Positions 39,962-50,259 of a stretch of 64,000 nucleotides of DNA are shown here, piece after piece (position 1 is the first letter of the stretch; each line of letters starts with the position of its first letter). The DNA comes from Enterobacter sp. CC120223-11 (GTDB lineage: Bacteria > Pseudomonadota > Gammaproteobacteria > Enterobacterales > Enterobacteriaceae). The notes under the pieces were generated by a model, which saw only the letters and a program-made list of their open reading frames with translations, was not told the DNA's origin and did not search any database. The DNA lies in the NCBI RefSeq assembly GCF_900215375.1, contig NZ_OBEF01000011.1:97457-161456 (forward strand). Reading direction: 5' to 3'. The position numbers and the translations under genes are program-made.

Positions 39962-40408
39962 TCACTGGAAACGACGGCGCGCATTGGCTTCACGTGCAGC
40001 ACGTGCCGTTTCAACTGAAACCACACGACGTCCGACGGGCCACAGGGCGATGGCGGCAATTTTAAAGTTCGCGATGCCAACAGGAATACCAATGATCGTG
40101 ATGCACTGGGCGATACCCGCCACAATATGGGTCAGGCACAGCCACCAGCCAAACAGTACAAACCACAAAATGTTCAGCACGGTGCCACCGGTGTTCAGCA
40201 GGTTGCTTTTGTCATTCGGGTTCAGCTCATCCACGTGCACCGCTTCATTGCCAAAGGGAAGAAGCGACAATTTGGTGATTTCCCAGCAGGAGCGGGTCAG
40301 TGGCAAAGTGATAACCAGTATGACGCTGACAACCGTTGCCAGCAGCCAGCCGAGGGTGGTGGCGAACCCACCGAGCACAAAATTCAAAATATTCAGAACG
40401 GTACGCAT
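39962..40408 (-). CDS. yccF: YccF inner-membrane protein
   Basis: A 148-residue membrane protein with two YccF repeats (LNILNFVLGGFATTLGWLLATVVSVILVITLPL and LNILWFVLFGWWLCLTHIVAGIAQCITIIGIPVGIANFKI), giving about four spans. Length equals E. coli YccF; function unknown. Probably cotranscribed with yccS, and divergent from helD. Confidence 0.92.
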   Translation of the reverse strand: MRTVLNILNFVLGGFATTLGWLLATVVSVILVITLPLTRSCWEITKLSLLPFGNEAVHVDELNPNDKSNLLNTGGTVLNILWFVLFGWWLCLTHIVAGIAQCITIIGIPVGIANFKIAAIALWPVGRRVVSVETARAAREANARRRFQ

Positions 40409-40532
40409 ATGACCTCAGTTCAGTCCTGTGAAAAGAAAGACCCGACGATTGTAACGTTTTTTAGCGCTGGAGCACCTGGAATCTGGCGGTTACACTGACA
40501 GGGATACGTCTAAACCCGGGATTTGGCAAGAC

Positions 40533-42587
40533 ATGGAACTAAAAGCAACAGCCCTCGGCAAGCGAATGGCGCAGCACCCTTACGACCGGGTTGAACTTCT
40601 TAACGCCGGAGTGAAGGTTTCCGGCGATCGCCATGAGTACCTGATACCCTTCAACCAGCTGACGGCCATCCACTGCAAGCGTGGTCTGGTCTGGGGCGAA
40701 CTGGAGTTCGTTCTGCCGGACAACAAAGTTGTGCGCCTGCACGGAACGGAATGGGCCGATACCCAACGTTTTCATCACCACCTGCAAACCCGCTGGCAGC
40801 AGTGGAGTGATGAGATGAGCCATATCGCTGCTGAGGTGCTCACCCGTCAGCTGACGCTCATCTCTGACCATAGTGCCGAAGGCAAATGGCTGACCCGACA
40901 GGCGATAGCTGGGCTGCGACAGACCATTGGTCAGGCGTTGAATGCGCTGCCGGTACCGGTGACCCGGCTGGAGAGCTTCGATAACTGCCGTGAACTCTGG
41001 CACAAGTGCCTGGCGTGGCTGAATGACATTGATGCCAGCCGGTTGCAACATAATCAGGCCTTTACCCAGGCAATGCTGACCCAGTATGCCGCATTTTTTG
41101 CGGGTATCGAATCCTCGCCTCTGAACCCTGCGCAGGCACGTGCGGTAGTGAATGGAGAGCGTTCGCTGCTGGTGCTGGCAGGAGCAGGCAGCGGTAAAAC
41201 CTCCGTGCTGGTGGCGCGGGCCGGATGGCTGTTGACCAGAGGCGAAGCCGCCCCCGATCAGATTTTGCTGTTAGCTTTTGGGCGAAAAGCCGCGCAGGAG
41301 ATGGATGAACGTATCCGCGAGCGGCTCAGTACCGATGCTATCAGCGCAAAAACCTTTCATGCGCTGGCGCTGCATATTATTCAGCAGGGCAGTAAAAAAG
41401 TGCCGGTGGTCAGCCAACTGGAAAATGACGCTCAGGCTCGCCAGAAGCTACTGACCGACTGCTGGCAGCAGCAGTGTCAGGAGAAAAAAGCCCAGGCCAA
41501 AGGCTGGCGACAGTGGCTGACAGAAGAGATGGCGTGGGATGTGCCAGAGGAAGATTACTGGCACGATGCGAAAATTGTTCGCCGAATGGGCAGCCGGCTC
41601 GATCGCTGGGTGAGTCTGATGCGATCCCACGGCGGGTCCCAGGCCGAAATGATTGAAAGCGCGCCGGAGGAGATTCGTGAGCTGTTTGGCAAACGCGTCA
41701 AGCTGATGGCGCCGCTGCTGAAAGCCTGGAAAACGGCCCTGAAAGAGGAGGGGGCCGTTGATTTCTCAGGGCTAATCCATCAGGCCATCAATATCCTCGA
41801 GAAAGGGCGCTTCGTCAGTCCGTGGAAGCATATCCTCGTGGATGAATTTCAGGATATCTCACCACAGCGGGCCGCACTGCTGGCGGCCTTGCGTAAGCAA
41901 AACTCGCACACCACGTTGTTTGCCGTTGGCGATGACTGGCAGGCGATTTACCGCTTTAGCGGCGCGCAGCTCTCCCTGACAACGGCGTTTAATGCGTACT
42001 TCGGCGAAGGTGACAACTGCGCGCTGGATACCACCTACCGTTTCAATGGCCGCATCGGCGAGATTGCCAACCGCTTCATTCAGCAAAACCCTCATCAGCT
42101 GACTAAACCGCTGAACAGCCTCACTGCAGGTGATAAAAAAGCGGTTACGCTGCTGCCGGACGATCAGCTGGATGCCTTGCTCGACAAGCTGAGCGGCTAT
42201 GCCCGACCGGAGCAGCGCATTTTGATCATGGCCCGTTACCACCACCTCAAACCTGCGGCGCTGGAGAAAGCCGCGACGCGCTGGCCGAAGCTGCAACTGG
42301 ATTTTATGACTATCCATGCCAGTAAGGGCCAGCAGGCAGATTTCGCTATCGTGCTCGGTTTGCAGGATGGTCAGGATGCTTTTCCTGCCCCTGCGCGGGA
42401 GTCAATCATGGAGCAGGCTTTATTGCCGCAGCCAGAGGATTTCCCTGATGCCGAGGAGCGACGTTTGCTGTACGTGGCGATGACGCGTGCCCGCGAGCGC
42501 GTCTGGCTGTTGTTCAATAAACAGCAACCGTCAGCATTCGTCGATGCGCTGAAGTATCTCGATGTGCCGGTGGCACGAAAGCCCTAA
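40533..42587 (+). CDS. helD: DNA helicase IV
   Basis: Superfamily 1 (UvrD/Rep-like) 3'-5' helicase of 684 residues, the E. coli length. An N-terminal HelD-specific domain (about 1-190) precedes the helicase core with Walker A in LAGAGSGKTSVLVARAGWLL, motif II in ILVDEFQDISPQR, and QAIYRFSGAQ, DFMTIHASKGQQADFAIVLGL and RRLLYVAMTRARERVWLL. It acts on DNA in recombination and repair. It converges on mgsA across a bidirectional terminator. Confidence 0.96.
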   Translation: MELKATALGKRMAQHPYDRVELLNAGVKVSGDRHEYLIPFNQLTAIHCKRGLVWGELEFVLPDNKVVRLHGTEWADTQRFHHHLQTRWQQWSDEMSHIAAEVLTRQLTLISDHSAEGKWLTRQAIAGLRQTIGQALNALPVPVTRLESFDNCRELWHKCLAWLNDIDASRLQHNQAFTQAMLTQYAAFFAGIESSPLNPAQARAVVNGERSLLVLAGAGSGKTSVLVARAGWLLTRGEAAPDQILLLAFGRKAAQEMDERIRERLSTDAISAKTFHALALHIIQQGSKKVPVVSQLENDAQARQKLLTDCWQQQCQEKKAQAKGWRQWLTEEMAWDVPEEDYWHDAKIVRRMGSRLDRWVSLMRSHGGSQAEMIESAPEEIRELFGKRVKLMAPLLKAWKTALKEEGAVDFSGLIHQAINILEKGRFVSPWKHILVDEFQDISPQRAALLAALRKQNSHTTLFAVGDDWQAIYRFSGAQLSLTTAFNAYFGEGDNCALDTTYRFNGRIGEIANRFIQQNPHQLTKPLNSLTAGDKKAVTLLPDDQLDALLDKLSGYARPEQRILIMARYHHLKPAALEKAATRWPKLQLDFMTIHASKGQQADFAIVLGLQDGQDAFPAPARESIMEQALLPQPEDFPDAEERRLLYVAMTRARERVWLLFNKQQPSAFVDALKYLDVPVARKP

Positions 42588-42615
42588 AAAAATCCCCTCG
42601 ACTGAGGGGATTTTT
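42586..42615. terminator. Bidirectional terminator helD/mgsA
   Basis: Stem ATCCCCTC / GAGGGGAT (42592-42611) with loop GACT, flanked by an A-run and TTTTTA; it ends transcripts from both sides. Confidence 0.92.
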
Positions 42616-42616
42616 A

Positions 42617-43075
42617 TTACTTCAGACGTTCAGCCAGATAGCGTTGGTAATCCGGGATCTGGATTTCGACTGGCGCGTTAAAGTTTGGCGACTGAATAAT
42701 AAAATCCGCCGTGGCCACGTTGGTGGCAACCGGAATGTTCCACACGGTCGCCAGGCGAAGCAGGGCTTTAACGTCCGGATCGTGCGGGACGGCATTCAGC
42801 GGATCCCAGAAGAAAATCAGCACGTCTATTTTGCCTTCGGCGATCATCGCGCCGACCTGCTGATCGCCGCCCATCGGGCCGCTCAGCATGGCGTTCACAT
42901 CAAGTCCTGTGGCTCGCTGTACCAGATTGCCGGTGGTGCCGGTGCCGTAGAGAACATGTTCTGCCAGCAGCGGCTGGTGGCGTTCAACCCAGGCTTTCAG
43001 CATCTGCTTGCAGTGATCGTGTGCCACAAGGGCAATATGCTTGCGGCCCGGCAGGGTGCGGGTGGTTTGTTCCAT
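42617..43075 (-). CDS. mgsA: Methylglyoxal synthase
   Basis: Cytosolic enzyme (152 aa) that converts dihydroxyacetone phosphate to methylglyoxal and phosphate as an overflow from blocked glycolysis. The phosphate-binding GTGTTG and the catalytic aspartate in [12 protein letters not shown] are present, with [22 protein letters not shown]. The start MEQTTRTLP is preferred (E. coli begins METLTTRTLP-like); an in-frame ATG two codons upstream gives MIMEQ. Detoxification of the product involves gloC at the window start. Confidence 0.96.
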   Translation of the reverse strand: MEQTTRTLPGRKHIALVAHDHCKQMLKAWVERHQPLLAEHVLYGTGTTGNLVQRATGLDVNAMLSGPMGGDQQVGAMIAEGKIDVLIFFWDPLNAVPHDPDVKALLRLATVWNIPVATNVATADFIIQSPNFNAPVEIQIPDYQRYLAERLK

Positions 43076-43169
43076 TATCATTTTCCACTATTCAACATGC
43101 GGACAGATTACTGAAAGCAGCCACTGCTGCAAGCGACAACGGTGATATTTCCTGCGCTATGTCATGATC

Positions 43170-43832
43170 TCAGGAAGAAGGCTGCGATTTTGCCCACTCC
43201 AGGAAACGATGGCGGGTCTGCGGATCGGCCAGCTGAAACCAATACTTCAGCCGTTGTTCGGTCAGGGTTTGCGACTGATAGGCAGGGTTATCCAGCTCGT
43301 TGGTTTTCGTTAATAGTGTACTGTCGTCGGGAACGGGAGCGCTGAACTCAGTGCTGGAGGCCTGTTTATTGGCGAGATTATAGGTGGTGGTCGCCTTCTC
43401 ATAATCAATGTCGTTGCCGACCTGGGTGATCGCCAGAATATCCAGTTTGACCGGGATCGGCATCGCGTTGCCATCCAGCAGACTGACGTGCGGAGTGTTG
43501 GTGAAATCCTGTGTGTCTTCCAGGGTTTCGAGCTTTGGCAGGCTGAAGTTAACCTGGCCTACAAGCTGAGAATTAAAGTTGGCGATAAGCGGCGGGGAGA
43601 CGTAAAGCTGACGATTCTGGTCCGGCAGAATAATCATCTTTTCGACGCGGAAAACGACCTGATGCGGCCCATTATCCACCTCAAGACTTTCTGCGCCGCG
43701 CAGCAGCAGGCTGGAGACTTTCTTGCCGTCCAGCACCAGTAAATTGATGTCGCCCGAAAGCCGAAGCGTGGTGGCAAAAGCGCTGCCAGGCATCAGAAGC
43801 AACAGACACACCATGACTATTCCTGCTCTCAT
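43170..43832 (-). CDS. csgI: CsgI (YccT), DUF2057 secreted curli inhibitor
   Basis: A 220-residue periplasmic/secreted protein with signal peptide [20 protein letters not shown], then [39 protein letters not shown]. coli YccT (CsgI) has been reported to slow curli fibre assembly. Overall length and the C-terminal [29 protein letters not shown] match, with more divergence in the middle. Confidence 0.9.
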   Translation of the reverse strand: MRAGIVMVCLLLLMPGSAFATTLRLSGDINLLVLDGKKVSSLLLRGAESLEVDNGPHQVVFRVEKMIILPDQNRQLYVSPPLIANFNSQLVGQVNFSLPKLETLEDTQDFTNTPHVSLLDGNAMPIPVKLDILAITQVGNDIDYEKATTTYNLANKQASSTEFSAPVPDDSTLLTKTNELDNPAYQSQTLTEQRLKYWFQLADPQTRHRFLEWAKSQPSS

Positions 43833-44000
43833 CGCTATCTCCTGAAAAAAGCCTGCCCGTAGAGTGTATCAAAATTTTACGAAAGTGGTTTTCATTAACA
43901 TATAGACATAATCCACGGTTCTGCCCTCATACTCTGGTATGACTGAATGGCTGGCTCATCAGGATTGTCGTACACTTTGCAAAATTGCCCGGAGGACACA

Positions 44001-44414
44001 ATGAAAGAGAACGAGATTGCAGGCATTTTGACGAAGACCCGCACTATCGCGCTGGTGGGAGCCAGCGACAAGCCCGATCGCCCAAGCTACCGGGTGATGA
44101 AGTATCTGCTGGATCAGGGATATCACGTGATCCCGGTATCGCCGAAGGTAGCAGGGAAAACGCTGCTGGGCCAGCAGGGTTATGGCACTTTGGCCGAGGT
44201 GCCGGAGAAGGTGGATATGGTCGACGTATTCCGCAACTCAGAAGCGGCATGGGGCGTGGCGCAGGAGGCCATTGCGATTGGGGCGAAAACGCTGTGGATG
44301 CAGCTTGGTGTGATCAATGAACAGGCTGCTGTGCTGGCGCGCGAGGCCGGAATGGACGTGGTAATGGACAGATGTCCGGCTATTGAAATCCCAAGACTTG
44401 GGCTGGCTAAGTAG
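44001..44414 (+). CDS. yccU: CoA-binding protein YccU
   Basis: A 137-residue Rossmann-fold CoA-binding protein ([45 protein letters not shown]). Function unknown. ATG 44001 follows a strong GGAGG and matches the E. coli length; the frame extends 18 codons further up without support. A bidirectional terminator follows. Confidence 0.92.
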   Translation: MKENEIAGILTKTRTIALVGASDKPDRPSYRVMKYLLDQGYHVIPVSPKVAGKTLLGQQGYGTLAEVPEKVDMVDVFRNSEAAWGVAQEAIAIGAKTLWMQLGVINEQAAVLAREAGMDVVMDRCPAIEIPRLGLAK

Positions 44415-44420
44415 AGAAAA

Positions 44421-44447
44421 GAAAACCCCGCAGCGCGGGGTTTTTTG
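44421..44447. terminator. Bidirectional terminator yccU/hspQ
   Basis: Stem AACCCCGC / GCGGGGTT with a short AGC loop, A-rich left flank and T6 right flank. The core is the same as the ompA terminator at 35.03 kb. Confidence 0.92.
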
Positions 44448-44765
44448 TCAGTTACGCAGGCGCGGCGCCTGAAGTTGCTGGCGAATGGACTGCGCCAGTT
44501 CGTCCATGGAGGGTTGTTCCGGATGTTCGTCGGAAGGTTCGCTTTTCAACTGAGCCTCGGCGAGGTAGGTGTGAACGGGTTCACCGTCATCATCTTCCAT
44601 CACCACGTGATACCACGGAGAAGCGCGCAGCTCGTCGTTCACTGCCACTTCATCTTCCTCTGGATCCTCCAGAGAATATTCCGGGTCGATATCTACCACC
44701 ACGCCCAGATACCCTAACAGGGAATGCCGGACCTGCTGGCCAATACCGAATTTGCTGGCAATCAT
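44448..44765 (-). CDS. hspQ: Heat shock protein HspQ
   Basis: A 105-residue protein of the YccV/HspQ family that stimulates degradation of DnaA variants and acts as a specificity enhancer of Lon. Sequence [39 protein letters not shown], with [26 protein letters not shown]. The MIASKF start is the family start (three codons inside the longest frame). Heat-shock sigma32 control is known in E. coli; the promoter was not resolved here. Confidence 0.94.
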   Translation of the reverse strand: MIASKFGIGQQVRHSLLGYLGVVVDIDPEYSLEDPEEDEVAVNDELRASPWYHVVMEDDDGEPVHTYLAEAQLKSEPSDEHPEQPSMDELAQSIRQQLQAPRLRN

Positions 44766-44828
44766 CATAGTCACCTCCCGGGAAACATTACTGACATTAA
44801 ATATGTGGGCAATGTTTCACTTTTCAAC

Positions 44829-46019
44829 TTACATGACGCGACAGGCAAACCCTTTCAGATACAGCCCTTCCGGGTAGGTTGCGATCACCGGGTGATCGGC
44901 TGCCTGACGGAACTGCTCTATAAATTGTACATCACGCCCGGCATCAATTGCGGCATCGGCGATGATTTTCTGAAATAAATCGGTCGTCATCAGGCCTGAA
45001 CAGGAGTAGGTCATCAGCACGCCACCCGGGTTCAGCAACTGAATGGCCAGCATGTTGATGTCTTTGTAGCCGCGGCAGGCACCCATCAACTGATTCTTGT
45101 TTTCGACAAACTTCGGCGGATCCATCACGATCACGTCGAACTTTTCACCCTCATCGCGGTATCTGCGCAGCAGCTTGAACACGTCGTCACGCACAAAATC
45201 AGCTTTGCTCAGATCGAGTTTATTGAGTTCGACGTTCTGTTTTGCCACATCCAGCGCTTCCTGGGAGGTATCGACGCTAATCACCTGGCGGCAGCCGCCC
45301 ATCAGCGCAGACACCGCGAAACCGCCGGTGTAGGAGAAGCAGTTCAGAACACGTTTATCGGCCACATAGCGGCGCGTTGCCAGACGGCTATCACGCTGAT
45401 CGAGGTAGTAACCGGTTTTGTGTCCGCCCTGAATATCCACCAGCAACTTCATGCCGTGCTCTTCAATTGGCAGCAGGGCAGGCGGTATCTCGCCGGTTAC
45501 CGGGCCCTGGGTCAGCTCCATGCCTTCTTTTTTACGTACCGCCACGTCGCTACGATCGTAAATCGCGCATTCCGGGTAGAGCGTTTGCAGGGCGCTAATC
45601 AAGGCTGCACGCTGGTATTCTGCCCCGGCGCTGAGCAACTGCAGCACAAGGAAGTGGCCGAAGCGATCGATAGTGACGCCCGGCAGGCCGTCGGATTCAC
45701 CGGCGATCAGGCGATAGCTGTCGAGGCCGTCTTTCTGAGCCAGCCAGTCGCGCCAGGTTTGTGCCTGTTGCAGGCGACGCTCGAAGAAGGCGATGTCGAT
45801 GGCTTCATTTTTATCGAACGTCCAGACGCGGGCGCGAATTTGTGAGGAAGGTGAGTACGCCCCGCGTGCCAGCCATTTTCCCTGATGGTCAACAATATCC
45901 ACGGTTTCACCGAGAGAGGCTTTACCTTCCATTCGCGCGACGGCGCCGGAGAAGATCCACGGGTGGCGGCGAAGGAGGGATTTTTCGCGGCCTTTGGCTA
46001 ACACTAAACGTACGCTCAT
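44829..46019 (-). CDS. rlmI: 23S rRNA m5C1962 methyltransferase
   Basis: A 396-residue enzyme (E. coli length) with an N-terminal PUA RNA-binding domain (about 1-75), a middle [27 protein letters not shown] region and a SAM-dependent methyltransferase domain with [31 protein letters not shown] and the catalytic cysteine in MTYSCSGLM. Makes m5C1962 in 23S rRNA. Divergent from yccX. Confidence 0.95.
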   Translation of the reverse strand: MSVRLVLAKGREKSLLRRHPWIFSGAVARMEGKASLGETVDIVDHQGKWLARGAYSPSSQIRARVWTFDKNEAIDIAFFERRLQQAQTWRDWLAQKDGLDSYRLIAGESDGLPGVTIDRFGHFLVLQLLSAGAEYQRAALISALQTLYPECAIYDRSDVAVRKKEGMELTQGPVTGEIPPALLPIEEHGMKLLVDIQGGHKTGYYLDQRDSRLATRRYVADKRVLNCFSYTGGFAVSALMGGCRQVISVDTSQEALDVAKQNVELNKLDLSKADFVRDDVFKLLRRYRDEGEKFDVIVMDPPKFVENKNQLMGACRGYKDINMLAIQLLNPGGVLMTYSCSGLMTTDLFQKIIADAAIDAGRDVQFIEQFRQAADHPVIATYPEGLYLKGFACRVM

Positions 46020-46105
46020 AATTTGCTATTCTGTTGATTCAAAGAAAATGGGCGCCATTTTCCCACGTCAGCGGGGAAATGCAACGACTAACCGGGGGAG
46101 CAGGT

Positions 46106-46387
46106 ATGGCGCAGGTATGTACGATCGCGTGGGTTCACGGCATGGTGCAGGGTGTCGGGTTTCGCTACAGCACGCAACGTGAAGCTTTAAAGCTCGGGTT
46201 AACAGGGTATGCCAAAAATCTGGACGACGGCAGCGTTGAAGTTCTGGCGTGTGGAGATGCGGGAAAAGTGGAAGAGCTTATCGCCTGGCTGAAAGCGGGC
46301 GGGCCGCGCAGCGCCCGGGTGGATAAGGTTCTGGCTGAACCGCACCAGCCCGGAAAAGTATGGACCGACTTCGGGATCCGCTATTAG
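46106..46387 (+). CDS. yccX: Acylphosphatase
   Basis: A 93-residue acylphosphatase that hydrolyses acyl phosphates. The arginine of the phosphate loop ([11 protein letters not shown]) and the catalytic asparagine ([13 protein letters not shown]) are both present. The ATG at 46106 ([12 protein letters not shown]) matches the family; the frame extends 24 codons upstream without support. The last four bases overlap the convergent tusE stop. Confidence 0.93.
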   Translation: MAQVCTIAWVHGMVQGVGFRYSTQREALKLGLTGYAKNLDDGSVEVLACGDAGKVEELIAWLKAGGPRSARVDKVLAEPHQPGKVWTDFGIRY

Positions 46388-46713
46388 ATGCACTTCACCG
46401 GTTTAGGCAGGCCGGCAATTTTGGTGGCCTGTTTCGCCGGGCCTTTGGGGAATAAGCGATACAGGTAGCGGCTGTTGCCTTTCTCCTCGCCAAATTTTTT
46501 GGCCATCGCTTTGACCAGCATGCGGATGGCGGGCGAAGTATTGAATTCGAGGTAAAAGTCGCGCACGAAGCGCACCACTTCCCAGTGCTCAGGCGAGAGG
46601 ACAATTTCCTCTTTCGCGGCAATCACTTCCGCCAGGCCTTCGCTCCACTGGCTGCTCTCTTTCAGGTAGCCGTCGTTATCGGTTTCTATCGTTTTGCCTT
46701 CAAAGTTCAACAT
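46384..46713 (-). CDS. tusE: Sulfurtransferase TusE
   Basis: DsrC-family protein (109 aa) that accepts sulfur from the TusBCD complex and passes it to MnmA for 2-thiouridine formation in tRNA. The essential penultimate cysteine is in the C-terminal LPKPVKCI. Overlaps yccX by four bases tail to tail. Confidence 0.95.
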   Translation of the reverse strand: MLNFEGKTIETDNDGYLKESSQWSEGLAEVIAAKEEIVLSPEHWEVVRFVRDFYLEFNTSPAIRMLVKAMAKKFGEEKGNSRYLYRLFPKGPAKQATKIAGLPKPVKCI

Positions 46714-46753
46714 TATCTTTCACAACCGTTCGCAGAAAACCGCCGCAGTGTAG

Positions 46754-46783
46754 CAAAAAACAAAGCCCCGCATAAGCGGGGCT
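46754..46783 (-). terminator. yccA terminator
   Basis: Minus-strand stem AGCCCCGC / GCGGGGCT (46764-46783) with an AT-rich 4-base loop and tail TTGTTTTTTG, 20 bases after the yccA stop. Confidence 0.9.
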
Positions 46784-46803
46784 CGGGTAACGCATAATGC
46801 GGT

Positions 46804-47463
46804 TTAGTCTCTGCTGGCGAAGCCAAGGATGCTCAGCAGGCTGACAAAGATGTTGTACAGGGACACGTACAGGCTCACGGTGGCGCGAATGTAATTGGTT
46901 TCGCCGCCGTGAATGATGTTGCTGGTTTCATACAGGATGGCGCCTGAAGAAATCAGGATGAACACCGCGCTGATAGCCAGGTGCAGCGCTGGCAGCTGCA
47001 GGAAGATGTTGGCCACCATACCGATCAGCACAACCACGATGCCCGCCATCAGCATACCGCCGAGGAAGGACATATCTTTACGGGTGGTCAGTACGTAAGC
47101 TGAGCAGCAGAAGAACACCAGCGCGGTACCGCCCAGCGCCATGCCGATCACATCCCCCATGCCCGCGGAGATATACGCGTTCAGCATTGGGCCGAGGATA
47201 TAGCCGAGGAAACCGGTGAAGGCGAATGCAGACAAAATGCCCACGGGTTTGTCTGCCGTTTTATAAGTCAGGAACATCAGGCCGTACATGCCGACCAGCG
47301 TCAGGATCAGACCCGGAGAAGGCAGCATCAGAACGGTACTTGCCGTCGCCGTGATGGCGGAAAACGCCAGCGTCAGGCTCAGCAGAAAATAGGTATTACG
47401 CAGGACTTTGTGTGTGCTAAGTAGCGATGAACGATCGCGCGACGAGGTAATAATACGATCCAT
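46804..47463 (-). CDS. yccA: Bax1-I family inner-membrane protein YccA, FtsH modulator
   Basis: A 219-residue, seven-span membrane protein of the BI-1 family that is a substrate and inhibitor of the protease FtsH and protects SecY when translocons jam. The product begins [30 protein letters not shown] at 47463; the much longer frame upstream (to 48042) runs antisense to the oppA-like gene and is not part of it. In E. coli it is in the Cpx stress regulon. A GTAAACAAAG stretch near 47511 partly resembles a CpxR site, which is too weak to call. Confidence 0.94.
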   Translation of the reverse strand: MDRIITSSRDRSSLLSTHKVLRNTYFLLSLTLAFSAITATASTVLMLPSPGLILTLVGMYGLMFLTYKTADKPVGILSAFAFTGFLGYILGPMLNAYISAGMGDVIGMALGGTALVFFCCSAYVLTTRKDMSFLGGMLMAGIVVVLIGMVANIFLQLPALHLAISAVFILISSGAILYETSNIIHGGETNYIRATVSLYVSLYNIFVSLLSILGFASRD

Positions 47464-47736
47464 AGTGTCACTCTCTTTATAGATAGTTGTCATAACTGCT
47501 GAGAATAAGTAAACAAAGTCAAAAGCTCTAGTGCTTTTACCCATCTTTACCGACCCGTTTTCCCTGTCATACAGACGAAAATATCGGCGATAAAATTCAT
47601 GGCAGCATGTTCGTTGTTTTTTTGCCGCTAACCAGATCGACATCTTATAGGTTACTGAAAAATATTGCCTTATTGCGAAACCACCGCTAACACTGGAGAC
47701 GGTGTCACCCATAATGAAATCAATAAGGCAAAGGAC

Positions 47737-49365
47737 ATGAAACCACAAAACCACAATCATATTACGCAGGCGTTGCTGCTGGCCGGACTCCTTAGTGCTG
47801 CATCTCACAGTTGGGCGGCGCAGGTCCCGGAAGGCACGATTCTTGCGGATAAACAGGAGTTGGTCAGGAACAACGGTAGTGAGCCTGCCACGCTTGACCC
47901 ACATAAGGTCGAAAGTGATGTCGAAGGTAATATTATCAGGGACATCTTCGACGGGCTGGTGGCGGTGCGTGCCGATGGCTCGATAGAACCGCGCCTGGCG
48001 GAAAAGTGGGAGGAGAAAGACAATACGGTCTGGACTTTCCACCTGCGCCCGGGCATTACCTGGTCCGATGGAACGGCAATCACCGCGCAGGATGTGGTCT
48101 GGAGCTGGCAGCGTCTGGTTGATCCCAAAACTGTTTCACCGTACGCGAGCTATCCCGGCAATATGCATATCGTGAATGCAGCAGACATTGCCCTTGGTAA
48201 AAAATCGCCCGACGCATTGGGTGTAAAAGCCCTGGATGACCAGACGCTACAGGTCACGCTTTCCCAGCCGAATGCCGCGTTTCTTTCTATGCTCGATCAC
48301 TATGTGATGGTGCCTGTCGATCCTGTCCTGGTGCAGCGCTTTGGCGACAAGTGGACGCAGCCGCAGCACATTGTCACGAGCGGCGCATACAAGCCGACGC
48401 AATGGGTGGTGAACGAACGTATCGTTGCAGAGCGTAATCCGAAGTACTGGGATAATGCACATACGGTGATTAATAAAGTGACCTATCTGCCGATTTCCTC
48501 TGAAGCGGCGGATGTGAATCGCTATAAGGCAGGGGAGATCGATATTGCCTATACGGTTCCGATCAACCAGTTTGCGCAGTTGAAAAAGACCATGGGCAGC
48601 GAGTTGGACGTTTCGCCGCAGCTTGCCACCTACTACTATCAGTTCAATACAACCAAAGCACCGTTTAACGACGCGCGCGTGCGTCGTGCGCTGAATATGG
48701 CGCTGGATAAAGACATCATCGCTGACAAAGTGTTGGGGCAGGGGCAGCGTCCGGCCTGGTTAATCAGCCAGCCGGAAATCGGTGGTGTCAGTCTGAAAAA
48801 ACCTGATTACGCCAGCTGGCCGCGTGATAAGCGTATCGCTGAGGCGAAAAAACTGCTGGCGGAAGCCGGGTTTGGCGAAAATCATCCGCTCTCTTTCAAT
48901 CTGTTATACAACACTTCTGAATCTCATCAGCGCATTGCGATTGCCGCCAGTTCGATGTGGAAGAAAAATCTGGGTGTGGAAGTGAAGCTGCAAAATCAGG
49001 AATGGAAAACCATGCTGGACTCAATGCATACCGGCAACTTTGACGTCGTGCGCTATGCCTGGATTGCCGACTACGATGATGTTTCAACCTTCCTGAATAA
49101 CTTCCGCACGGGCGACAGCGAAAACACCAGCAAATACAGCAACACGACCTTTGATCAGATGCTGGTGGATGCGGCTAAAGCAACGGATGTGGCAAAGCGA
49201 GGCGAGTATTACCAGAAAGCGGAAGATATTCTTGCCCAGGACGTTCCGGCTATACCGGTTTATCACTATGTGCGTACCCATCTGGTGAAACCCTGGGTAG
49301 GTGGATTCACTCCGGATAAGCTCGGGTTCTACTACACCAAAGATATGTTTATCAAAAAACACTGA
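47737..49365 (+). CDS. OppA-like periplasmic oligopeptide-binding protein (orphan)
   Basis: Family 5 solute-binding protein (542 aa) very similar in plan to OppA/MppA: signal peptide [27 protein letters not shown], then [46 protein letters not shown]. It should bind peptides in the periplasm. The ATG at 47737 (after AAAGG) gives a proper signal peptide. No oppBCDF genes are nearby, so it must use a permease encoded elsewhere, as MppA does with OppBCDF. Absent from this place in E. coli K-12, where yccA is followed by serT. Confidence 0.9.
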   Translation: MKPQNHNHITQALLLAGLLSAASHSWAAQVPEGTILADKQELVRNNGSEPATLDPHKVESDVEGNIIRDIFDGLVAVRADGSIEPRLAEKWEEKDNTVWTFHLRPGITWSDGTAITAQDVVWSWQRLVDPKTVSPYASYPGNMHIVNAADIALGKKSPDALGVKALDDQTLQVTLSQPNAAFLSMLDHYVMVPVDPVLVQRFGDKWTQPQHIVTSGAYKPTQWVVNERIVAERNPKYWDNAHTVINKVTYLPISSEAADVNRYKAGEIDIAYTVPINQFAQLKKTMGSELDVSPQLATYYYQFNTTKAPFNDARVRRALNMALDKDIIADKVLGQGQRPAWLISQPEIGGVSLKKPDYASWPRDKRIAEAKKLLAEAGFGENHPLSFNLLYNTSESHQRIAIAASSMWKKNLGVEVKLQNQEWKTMLDSMHTGNFDVVRYAWIADYDDVSTFLNNFRTGDSENTSKYSNTTFDQMLVDAAKATDVAKRGEYYQKAEDILAQDVPAIPVYHYVRTHLVKPWVGGFTPDKLGFYYTKDMFIKKH

Positions 49366-49510
49366 GCTATTTTTTCGGGCGAAAACGCTGAAATACTGCT
49401 CAATACGTTGTAAATTAAGCCAATTAAACGCATTTTGATTGTTTTTCAGGCAAACGAACAAGGTGGGGGTTTACAGGATGCCTTCTGATGTTTAAAGTAC
49501 GCCTCACTTA

Positions 49511-49598
49511 GGAAGCGTGGCCGAGCGGTTGAAGGCACCGGTCTTGAAAACCGGCGACCCGAAAGGGTTCTAGAGTTCGAATCTCTACGCTTCCGCCA
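49511..49598 (+). tRNA. serT: tRNA-Ser(UGA)
   Basis: An 88-base class II tRNA that folds into the cloverleaf: acceptor GGAAGCG / CGCTTCC, anticodon loop CTTGAAA with anticodon TGA at 49545-49547, long variable arm (GACCC-GAAA-GGGTT), T-loop TTCGAAT and encoded CCA end. Nearly identical to E. coli serT and in the same place after yccA. Its 3' end is a common integration site for islands; the T6SS genes follow. Confidence 0.97.
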
Positions 49599-49603
49599 AA
49601 TTA

Positions 49604-49641
49604 AACAAGGGGTTACCGAAAGGTAACCCCTTGTTGTTTTT
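49604..49641 (+). terminator. serT terminator
   Basis: A perfect 14-bp stem AACAAGGGGTTACC / GGTAACCCCTTGTT with a GAAA tetraloop and GTTTTT tail directly after the tRNA. Confidence 0.95.
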
Positions 49642-50259
49642 GGCCGCTGGTAAAGTTTAAGTATATTCACCAGGTCTATTTTGCCCATTCCCAGTCCCGC
49701 TTCTCACACAGGCATTGCCATAACTGCTGCCGAGATTTTTGCTGCCTGTTTGACAGAAGCTACAGATTTTCACACCACCTCCGTGATTTTTGCCGTTATG
49801 GCCTTGTCGTAGTACATCCCCAGCTAGCGGAGTTCCTGTAGAGTCCATAGGGAACGATGGTTACGGAGTTTGTCTTCAGCGGCATCTCTGCAATTTACCG
49901 GGCGGTGTGGCAAGAGGGCGTTATCCATTAAGTCTGCCTTTGAGCCTCTATCCAAATGTTCCTGAGATAAAGAACACTCCTTTCATTCATGCCAAAAATA
50001 CAATTCAATTAATTATAATTAATTTATATTGTTCAGATGGTTTGAATTTAATTTTGAAAATTCCTAATTAATGATTTTATGACGCTAAAAGCCAGTGGCA
50101 ATAACATTCTGTAATTTTACTAAATTTAACTTTAGTAGTGCTAAAGTTTTAAATATGCCGCCTCTCCTTTACCTTTTATTGCATTGCTGGTACAAAAAGA
50201 GACCCTATTAATACGGGCGCCGCATCTATTAATGGATAAATTTATTCAGGAGAAGAATC
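49642..50259. other. Intergenic region between serT and the T6SS genes
   Basis: About 620 bases without a supported gene. The left part (49642-49950) has average GC and holds a minus-strand frame broken by two TGA codons plus short unrelated frames on both strands, which look like decayed sequence. The right part (about 49960-50240) is very AT-rich, as expected for an H-NS-bound promoter region of a horizontally acquired secretion locus, and includes a palindrome at 50128-50148. No integrase or duplicate of the tRNA end is visible. Confidence 0.6.
50128..50148. promoter_or_regulatory. Palindrome upstream of T6SS operon
   Basis: AACTTTAG-TAGTG-CTAAAGTT, a perfect 8-base inverted repeat with a 5-base centre, about 110 bases upstream of tssB in the AT-rich leader. 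It could be an operator; no regulator family is assigned. Confidence 0.4.

Noticed and set aside
47505..47535. Possible CpxR site upstream of yccA (GTAAACAAAGTCAAA)
   Set aside because: The second half matches the GTAAA-N5-GTAAA consensus poorly; kept only as a remark under yccA.
47464..48042. N-terminal extension of yccA to 412 codons
   Set aside because: The extra 193 codons run antisense to the oppA-like gene; the BI-1 family start MDRIITSS at 47463 gives the right length.
49446..49688. An 80-codon minus-strand frame (RRDSNSRTLSGRRFSRPVPS...)
   Set aside because: It is the reverse complement of tRNA-Ser, a well-known false protein call.
49790..50071. A 93-codon plus-strand frame between serT and tssB
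   Set aside because: No ribosome site, no family match, and a low-complexity AT-rich 3' part; probably random.
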